Origin: CADAWZ01 sp045114665
GTDB taxonomy: Bacteria > Vulcanimicrobiota > CADAWZ01
Direction of reading: 5' to 3'
DNA length: 11,165 nucleotides
Assembly: GCA_045114665.1 (NCBI GenBank)
Contig: JBGUKW010000166.1
Span: 1 to 11,165, forward strand
The notes below the pieces were generated by a model. It was not told the origin of the DNA. It did no database searches and worked only from the letters and a program-made list of their open reading frames with translations. Shown piece by piece: positions 6,165-11,165 of the stretch (its first letter is position 1; every line of letters begins with the position of its first letter). Made by a program: the position numbers and the translations under genes.

Positions 6165-8823
6165 ATAATTTATTGTAATAAATACGAGTTAAGCCTACAG
6201 GCATTTTTTGTCCACACATTTTCATAAATTTATTTAAATCAGTTGATTTATATATAATTTTAAAATTATTGCAATGTTCTATTTCTATACCACCCTTAGT
6301 TTTTATACCGAGAAGTTCTGCTGAGTCTAAATTATCTCCACTTCCAGGTTTAAAGTTTGGGTCTGATCCATAAGTAACAAGTACTCCATTTATCGTAACA
6401 TCATTGTGTTCTGCGTCACATTTGAAGCCTCCATAGGCATATATAATGCCATTAAAACTTGAAGGAGATTGAGATTCAATTATAATATTTTTAGCCTCTT
6501 CAGGCATATAATAAGAAGTATGGACAAAACCAAATTTGTCAATATATGTTGTCATGCGGGCATTTTTGTAAACAACATTTCTCAATAATTCTCGTGTTTC
6601 TGTAAGAGTATATCCATAATATTTTGTCATACAGTCTTTTAATAACATTTTTTTATCATCAAAATCTTTTGATACTCTATCTTTATCTGCATCTGTAATT
6701 TCAACTTCAGTATTTAAGGCATTATTTGTTAATGACCAGTAGGATGATGCTGATTTATTGCTCAAAACTTCTCTTATTTTTCGATATAATTCAGTTAGGT
6801 CTCCCTTCCCTTCTGGATTTCCCATTTGTATAGTCCCTTTTGAATACAATGCAAGTTTACTGTTTGGTATTGTTATAGTTTCTGTTTTGGAATCGCCATC
6901 ACTATCGTGAGTTGTATGTGTATATTTTTTGTCTGTATTTAATTGACTGCCAGCTTTAAAATATATACTTCCACAAGATAATATTTGACCTGTGCCAGAT
7001 AATTTTCCATTTATTGATACATAACCTTTGGTATATAGCATTGTTGTATCTTCGTATTCATTTTTATTTGCAATTAGCAATAATTGTCTTTCTGATAAAC
7101 CGTCATTTTTATCATAAAAAGTCAAATCAGTTGAAGTTGTTTCATCTATGTTAAATTCATTATCATCATTATTTTTTGTCAGAGTAAATAAATTAAAATA
7201 TTCTTCATTATCTGAATTTGGATCTGTTTTAACAGATTTTTTTAATGTTATTACTGGGGTTAACTTGTCGTTTATGTCTTCTGTTTTTATATTGAATATT
7301 TTTGATTCTTCATTTGGTTTATTTGAAGCTAATATATCTTTTTTGACTTCCTCATCCGTTGAAAGATCATTTATATTTTTTATAAATTCTTCTATTAAGC
7401 CTCTATCTGATTTTTTATGAGCTAAAAGTTGTTTACCTTTATCGCTTAAAACAGTATTTACTACCTTTCCCTTTTTATTTTTTATAGGTATTGTATTTTC
7501 TTCTATTATCTTGTTTTCTTGTTGCTTTTGCTTATCTTTGGCTTTCTGCAAATCTTCTTTAAATTCTTGTTTCGAAAATTGACCATCTCTTTTCATATAA
7601 TTTTTATTTAATCTACAAAGTGTATAGTATTTGCCTGTTTCTGTTTCTTCTAATATTGCGACATAACTTCCACTCTTTATTTTTTCAACCATTTGGCTTC
7701 CGTCTTTATCTTTTTTCGCTTCTTGTTTTTTTCTTATGTTCTCTACATCATTCCATGTTATTTTGGGAAATTCGTCATCTTTAGAACTTGGATATTTTTC
7801 AAGATTTAATCCATATGTTCTTTTGAAATCATTTGTTGACATTTTATTTGTTGATAGTGTTTTATTTTCATCAATTTCATCAACAATTTTTATTTCTTTA
7901 CCAAAATAAATCTGTCCATTATCTCCTAAGGAAATAGGACAAGAAGAAGTATATTTTTTTATTGATTTTTCAAAAGGGTTAGATGATGAAGCATCTGAAT
8001 AGCTAACATCACTTTCTTTTCTGTCTATATTTATATTTCCTTTACAGTAGATTTCAGATTTTCCATTAGAGTTATTAGAACATTTAAAAAGAGATTCATT
8101 ACCAAGAAGTGTTAAGTCAATATTTCCTCCTGCATATATGCCTGAATTAAATCCGTTTCCATTATTTGCAATTAGCATTGTTTCAATAACAGATCTGTAT
8201 GGACCAGATCTGCCGTCAGATACAATATATATTCCAGGAGAGGCAATAAGAGTTTTATAAGTAATTGGTTTATTACTTACAATAAATGTTTTTTCTGCAT
8301 CGGCGATTTTTTGATTTTCTATGTTTTCTAAATAAATTTGATCTATATCGCTTTTTTTCATATAAGAATATGAACAATATGACAAATTTTTAGGTTCAGA
8401 AGGAAAATTAATTGGAACTATTGATATATCATTAGAACCCAAGACGGGGTCTTCTCTTGTTGAAAAATATATACAAAATTCTTCTGCATCTGTTGCTGAT
8501 TTTCCGTTTATATAATATCCTTTTCCGCCATCATGTTTAGATGTTGTTACTGTGAATTTTCCAAATTTTTCTGTGCCTGTTTCATTATTATTTGTTGTCG
8601 TAGCATTAAAAAAAGGCCAACCTAAATCTGATTTCAATTTGTATTCACAATATTGAATTCCTGCTTCAGCAGCCCAATATGCTTTATTTTCACTTGTAAA
8701 TTTTTTAGATAAAAAAAAGCTATTGTTTAAGTTTGCTACTGCTGTAAGTAAAAATATACTTATCAAAACTGCAGTAACAAGAACAGACATTAATAAAACA
8801 CCTTTTTTATTCTTTTCCTTCAT
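6163..8823 (-). CDS. Large PilX-like type IV pilus assembly protein
   Basis: This 886-residue protein starts with a short basic leader and KKG (6-8), then a hydrophobic helix (about 9-31), and YWAAEAGIQY (49-58), the AEAG signature of PilX-type and GspK-type minor pilins. Cleavage after G8 would leave V9; the +5 residue is S13, not Glu, which is common in PilX-like proteins. The C-terminal mass is far larger than classical PilX (about 150-200 residues). It contains short beta-rich segments with Tyr/Gly-Gly-turn patterns (about 227-267, 304-314, 594-625, 657-668, 790-816). These resemble the beta-helix strands found in many large PilX-like proteins. A lysine- and glutamate-rich stretch (about 360-530) interrupts them. 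It follows the PulJ-like gene by 13 bases, so the two are likely co-transcribed. The Shine-Dalgarno site is weak (AGAAAG). It probably sits at the pilus or pseudopilus tip or acts as a surface adhesin, by inference. Confidence 0.75.
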   Translation of the reverse strand: MKEKNKKGVLLMSVLVTAVLISIFLLTAVANLNNSFFLSKKFTSENKAYWAAEAGIQYCEYKLKSDLGWPFFNATTTNNNETGTEKFGKFTVTTSKHDGGKGYYINGKSATDAEEFCIYFSTREDPVLGSNDISIVPINFPSEPKNLSYCSYSYMKKSDIDQIYLENIENQKIADAEKTFIVSNKPITYKTLIASPGIYIVSDGRSGPYRSVIETMLIANNGNGFNSGIYAGGNIDLTLLGNESLFKCSNNSNGKSEIYCKGNINIDRKESDVSYSDASSSNPFEKSIKKYTSSCPISLGDNGQIYFGKEIKIVDEIDENKTLSTNKMSTNDFKRTYGLNLEKYPSSKDDEFPKITWNDVENIRKKQEAKKDKDGSQMVEKIKSGSYVAILEETETGKYYTLCRLNKNYMKRDGQFSKQEFKEDLQKAKDKQKQQENKIIEENTIPIKNKKGKVVNTVLSDKGKQLLAHKKSDRGLIEEFIKNINDLSTDEEVKKDILASNKPNEESKIFNIKTEDINDKLTPVITLKKSVKTDPNSDNEEYFNLFTLTKNNDDNEFNIDETTSTDLTFYDKNDGLSERQLLLIANKNEYEDTTMLYTKGYVSINGKLSGTGQILSCGSIYFKAGSQLNTDKKYTHTTHDSDGDSKTETITIPNSKLALYSKGTIQMGNPEGKGDLTELYRKIREVLSNKSASSYWSLTNNALNTEVEITDADKDRVSKDFDDKKMLLKDCMTKYYGYTLTETRELLRNVVYKNARMTTYIDKFGFVHTSYYMPEEAKNIIIESQSPSSFNGIIYAYGGFKCDAEHNDVTINGVLVTYGSDPNFKPGSGDNLDSAELLGIKTKGGIEIEHCNNFKIIYKSTDLNKFMKMCGQKMPVGLTRIYYNKL

Positions 8824-8836
8824 TATTTTCTACTTT

Positions 8837-9658
8837 CTAATTGTTTTTTGAATGTACCATAAATTCAATATTTTCAACAAATTTTTTATTTTTAGATTTT
8901 GTGAAATCCGTAGTACCATACTCAACCTTTTTTTTGATTTCATCTTTTTTTACTTTTGACATTTTAATTTTTACATTGTTTGCATTTGTTGTTATATCCA
9001 TATCAAAAATATCTTTAGCTATAACTCTTTTTTCAATAAATTTAATAACAGGAATTTTATTAAATCCTTTAATTTCAGTTTCAAATTCACTTGGAAAAAA
9101 ATTACTATCTATTGATAATGTATATTCTGATATATGGTCGCAAATATTAGACAATGCTTCTGACAAATAAGCTGCATCATTGTAAGCCGTATATTCATAT
9201 ATCAATCTGATCAAATTTTTGTCTGAACAAAATTTGTAAGCTTCATTTTTTAATTGACTTTCTTTATCTACATAATAATTTTTTGTTTTACATTCAGGAC
9301 AGTCAGGATTAGTGCAGTGTAAATAATAAAAATATACTCTTTGCCAATTGAATTTATTGCCTTCACTTTTCATCTGTCCATTTGTATCTGTCGGAATAGG
9401 GAAGATCATCCATCTTGCTTTTATATCTTTTAAATATATTTTATAAGAATATACATATCTTGAATCAGTTATTGAAAGTTCTTTTTGCAGATGTGTATAT
9501 GTTTTTAGAAATTGATTATTCATAGATTGCTTAGATGATGAAGCATTGAATAGTTGAAAAAATCTTGCTGATATGTGAAACATCAATACCATTAGTAATC
9601 CAAATACTACAATTGATATCAATGTTTCAAGAAGTGTAAAGCCTTTTTTATTGTTCAT
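8837..9658 (-). CDS. Prepilin-like protein (PulJ/PilW-type minor pseudopilin)
   Basis: This 273-residue protein has a textbook class III prepilin N-terminus. The leader MNNKKG is followed by FTLLETLISIVVFG (7-20), so prepilin peptidase would cleave between G6 and F7 and leave E11 at +5. The hydrophobic helix spans about 7-30. The following Q-rich alpha-helix and beta-rich globular part fit PulJ/GspJ or PilW minor pilins, which prime fibre assembly in type II secretion and type IV pilus systems. The globular domain holds C115-x4-C120-x2-C123, plus C144 and C173, which is unusual. It is the first gene of a two-gene minus-strand operon with the PilX-like protein. A promoter candidate lies just upstream, and no obvious ribosome-binding site is visible before the ATG. 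The major pilin, ATPases and prepilin peptidase are not in the window. Confidence 0.82.
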   Translation of the reverse strand: MNNKKGFTLLETLISIVVFGLLMVLMFHISARFFQLFNASSSKQSMNNQFLKTYTHLQKELSITDSRYVYSYKIYLKDIKARWMIFPIPTDTNGQMKSEGNKFNWQRVYFYYLHCTNPDCPECKTKNYYVDKESQLKNEAYKFCSDKNLIRLIYEYTAYNDAAYLSEALSNICDHISEYTLSIDSNFFPSEFETEIKGFNKIPVIKFIEKRVIAKDIFDMDITTNANNVKIKMSKVKKDEIKKKVEYGTTDFTKSKNKKFVENIEFMVHSKNN

Positions 9659-9691
9659 ATTTTTATTTTTTTATAGTTTATTTTATATGTT

Positions 9692-9720
9692 ATTTTAGCA
9701 TATTTTTTTACAAAAGGCAA
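9692..9720 (-). promoter_or_regulatory. Candidate extended -10 promoter for the pseudopilin operon
   Basis: Read on the minus strand, a -35 box TTGCCT (9720-9715), a 17-base spacer and -10 TAAAAT (9697-9692) preceded by TGC (an extended -10) lie upstream of the prepilin gene. Transcription would start near 9685, leaving a leader of about 27 bases. A 6-bp inverted repeat (9728-9733 with 9740-9745) sits just upstream and could be an operator, but it is short. Confidence 0.5.
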
Positions 9721-9779
9721 TGTTTAGACAAGAACAATATCTTGTTATATTAGATAATGCTGGATTTTTTTTTGAGTAT

Positions 9780-9843
9780 AAAAAAATATGGGGCTGTGAA
9801 AAAATAAAATAAATTATTTACTTTTTTCATAGCCCCATATTTT
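9780..9843 (-). terminator. Long-stem rho-independent terminator after the glycine-zipper gene
   Basis: Positions 9783-9804 pair with 9822-9843 to give a 22-bp stem with one G-U wobble (9796/9830), a GGGGC-GCCCC core and a 17-base AT-only loop apart from one C. On the minus strand it ends in a run of seven T's (9786-9780). It starts 18 bases after the stop of the glycine-zipper gene and separates it from the pseudopilin operon. Confidence 0.88.
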
Positions 9844-9860
9844 AAGTTATTTTTTAGTTA

Positions 9861-10625
9861 TTAGTTAAGTAGGTTATAAATCCAAGAACCAGCTTTATCA
9901 CCAAAATTTGTCAAAACATTATCAGTTGCCACTGCAACAACAGCGTCTTTTACTTCTTTCCCAGTTTCAACAGCTGATTCTATTCCATTTGCTACATTAT
10001 TTACTGTTGAATTATAGCCATTTTTTACCATTTTACCAGCTTCTTTAGCTGTTCCAACAACAGTGTCTTTTACTTTTTCCCCTTTTTCAACAGCTTTTTC
10101 TATCTTTTTTGAAGTGTCTTTTACAGCTTGGTCATAAGTTCCAGATACAGTATCGCTTACTTCTTTAGCTGTTTCTACTCCTTTTTTAATTGTATTTGCA
10201 GTAACTTTTCCAATAAATGCTCCTGCTTCAGCTCCAGCATATCCACCGAATTCAGTTATAGGATCGTATCCTTCCGTTGCAGTATAATATAAAGAGACAG
10301 GATTTAGTTTTAAAAGTCCTGCAAGGACTGAACCTAACATTCCGCCTCCTTTAGCACCAGTTTTAATAGCTTCATTTCTTATATTGTCTTTTCCATCTAT
10401 GCGATCTGCTTGGGTAGTTCTAAGGTCAGATACTTCTTCACCTTTTTCATAACCACTTTTTAGATTAATTCCAGCATTAACAAATGGAAAGACTTTTTTT
10501 ATAAATTTTTGACCTTTACCTACCATGTTTTTTACAGAATCTGCTAATTTTTCTCCATTATTATAATTATAACCATTTATTTCCAGTTGCCTTTGAGTTT
10601 GATAAGCAAATTGATTGACTTCCAT
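9861..10625 (-). CDS. Glycine-zipper protein with amphipathic LEA-like repeats, unknown function
   Basis: I do not recognise a named family for this 254-residue protein. It has no signal peptide. The N-terminal 80 residues are polar and basic. Two glycine-rich, weakly hydrophobic stretches follow: 90-106 (with G90, G94, G98) and 127-139. The second is a perfect GxxxGxxxGxxxG zipper (G127, G131, G135, G139), a motif that packs helices in membranes or oligomers. Residues 146-235 are alanine-, lysine- and valine-rich amphipathic helix with three related units: GVETAKEVSDTV (149-160), AVEKGEKVKDTV (178-189) and AVETGKEVKDAV (218-229). They resemble LEA or apolipoprotein-like repeats. The C-terminus ends in a short hydrophobic FGDKAGSWIYNLLN. 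The start is backed by AGAGGT at about 10631-10636. A terminator lies upstream, so it probably has its own promoter, though none was convincing. A membrane-associated or stress-protective role is a guess. Confidence 0.7.
   Translation of the reverse strand: MEVNQFAYQTQRQLEINGYNYNNGEKLADSVKNMVGKGQKFIKKVFPFVNAGINLKSGYEKGEEVSDLRTTQADRIDGKDNIRNEAIKTGAKGGGMLGSVLAGLLKLNPVSLYYTATEGYDPITEFGGYAGAEAGAFIGKVTANTIKKGVETAKEVSDTVSGTYDQAVKDTSKKIEKAVEKGEKVKDTVVGTAKEAGKMVKNGYNSTVNNVANGIESAVETGKEVKDAVVAVATDNVLTNFGDKAGSWIYNLLN
9935..10104 (-). repeat. Imperfect internal direct repeat (two about 50-base copies, 120 bases apart)
   Basis: Bases 9935-9984 and 10055-10104 match at 42 of 50 positions by hand alignment, at an offset of exactly 120 bases (40 codons), inside the glycine-zipper gene. 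They encode the second and third amphipathic units. A more diverged third copy lies near 10146-10181. This points to growth of the helical tail by in-frame duplication. Confidence 0.75.
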
Positions 10626-10677
10626 TTTTTACCTCTTAAAATTTTTGAAATATTCTGAATTTTTTACAGTAATATTT

Positions 10678-10730
10678 AAAAAAAATCTGCCTATAATTGG
10701 TTATTATTCTCCCTAATTATAGGAAGATTT
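10678..10730 (-). terminator. Rho-independent terminator after the four-cysteine protein gene
   Basis: CCTATAATT (10690-10698) pairs with AATTATAGG (10715-10723). The stem extends outward across one G/A mismatch by six pairs (10683-10688 with 10725-10730). On the minus strand the hairpin runs into eight T's (10685-10678). It lies 18 bases after the stop of the upstream gene and before the glycine-zipper gene. Confidence 0.8.
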
Positions 10731-10747
10731 ATTATTATTTTTAGTTG

Positions 10748-11165
10748 TTATGATTTACAATAACCTTCCCATTTTTGAAATGGAGATGAACCACTTGAAG
10801 GACCAGATATATCTAAAGGTATGTCATATACATGATGATATTCTCCACCATTTGCTTCGCATTTTTCTTTATCAGTTTGAGGTTTTGCTTCTTCTTTAGG
10901 TTTGCTTCCATCTAAAATATCATTAACTGTAGTTCCGATACCTTGATTTGGCTTTTCTGATTCAGTACCAATACTTGGAGTGGTTGCCTGTGGTTTTTCT
11001 TGTGCTTGTTGGCTTATTTGAGTATGATCAGCTATACATTGACCGTAGTTGCGTAGTGCTCCTACTGGATCTGTTGTGACATGTATTCCTTCCATACCAC
11101 CTGAAACTGTGGTGTTGTTTGCGATTGCTTCAGATTGACATTGTTGGTGTATAGCATTTGTAGTT
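10748..11165 (-). CDS. Partial four-cysteine, linker-rich protein of unknown function (N-terminus outside window)
   Basis: The frame is open from the right edge of the window to a TAA stop at 10750-10748, giving 138 visible residues. An internal ATG at 11095 (visible residue 24) has a purine-rich AGGTGG only two bases upstream, too close for a good ribosome-binding site. The true start is therefore probably beyond the window. The visible part has an N-terminal polar segment with C9 and C43, then a Pro/Glu/Lys/Thr/Gln-rich linker (about 53-100). The C-terminal module is C102-EANGGEYHHVYD, ending WEGYC136-KS. Paired cysteines around a NGGEY-type motif recall small disulfide-stabilised extracytoplasmic modules, so secretion is possible; the signal peptide, if any, is not visible. 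I recognise no family. It ends in its own terminator and lies upstream of the glycine-zipper gene in the same orientation. Confidence 0.6.
   Translation of the reverse strand, partial: TTNAIHQQCQSEAIANNTTVSGGMEGIHVTTDPVGALRNYGQCIADHTQISQQAQEKPQATTPSIGTESEKPNQGIGTTVNDILDGSKPKEEAKPQTDKEKCEANGGEYHHVYDIPLDISGPSSGSSPFQKWEGYCKS

Noticed and set aside
7148..7420. Plus-strand frame of 90 codons within the PilX-like gene
   Set aside because: It is an antisense shadow of a continuous 886-residue gene and its Ser/Phe-rich composition is typical of such shadows.
9728..9745. ACAAGA / TCTTGT inverted repeat as an operator upstream of the pseudopilin promoter
   Set aside because: Six bases per half-site in AT-rich DNA is weak evidence; there is no second copy in this orientation in the window and no regulator gene nearby.
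1..11165. Alternative genetic code (TGA as a sense codon), since no gene here ends in TGA
   Set aside because: No long gene contains an in-frame TGA and Trp is encoded by TGG; eight TAA/TAG stops are unremarkable at this low G+C.

Overview
The window is an AT-rich bacterial segment with eight protein-coding genes: five on the plus strand (about 280-6105) and three on the minus strand (6163 to the right edge), converging on a shared terminator near 6123-6164. All visible stop codons are TAA or TAG, and long frames stay open under the standard code. Shine-Dalgarno sites, near-consensus sigma-70-type promoters, prepilin-type leaders, a Hanks-type kinase carrying TPRs and very low G+C suggest an uncultured, possibly gut-associated bacterium with type IV pili or a related system (for example Vampirovibrionia, Riflebacteria or Muiribacteriota). 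This placement is inference; nothing here fixes the phylum. No tRNA, rRNA, CRISPR array, IS element or phage gene was seen.

Left region (1-3120): an AT-rich leader with a strong promoter candidate (137-164) precedes three closely spaced genes: a stand-alone FHA protein, a soluble Ser/Thr kinase with about 11 TPRs, and an RsbW/SpoIIAB-like GHKL ATPase. Together they look like a phospho-signalling cassette: the kinase phosphorylates, the FHA protein reads phosphothreonine, the TPR array docks partners, and the ATPase may act as a switch or anti-sigma kinase. No sigma factor, STAS partner or PP2C phosphatase lies in the window.

Middle (3151-6164): an ATP-grasp enzyme of unknown substrate with its own promoter candidate and a strong terminator, then a complete PepD-like M20 metallopeptidase (Xaa-His dipeptidase). 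The two may both concern small peptides or amino acids, but the terminator between them argues for separate transcription.

Right region (6163-11165, minus strand): a two-gene pseudopilin operon (a PulJ/PilW-like prepilin, then an 886-residue PilX-like protein) with its own extended -10 promoter candidate. Upstream of it are two unrecognised genes: a glycine-zipper protein with an amphipathic repeat tail, and a four-cysteine, linker-rich protein cut by the window edge. Each of these two ends in a clear hairpin terminator.

No gap between genes exceeds 300 bases. The largest (1-281 and 9659-9860) hold promoter and terminator signals only.
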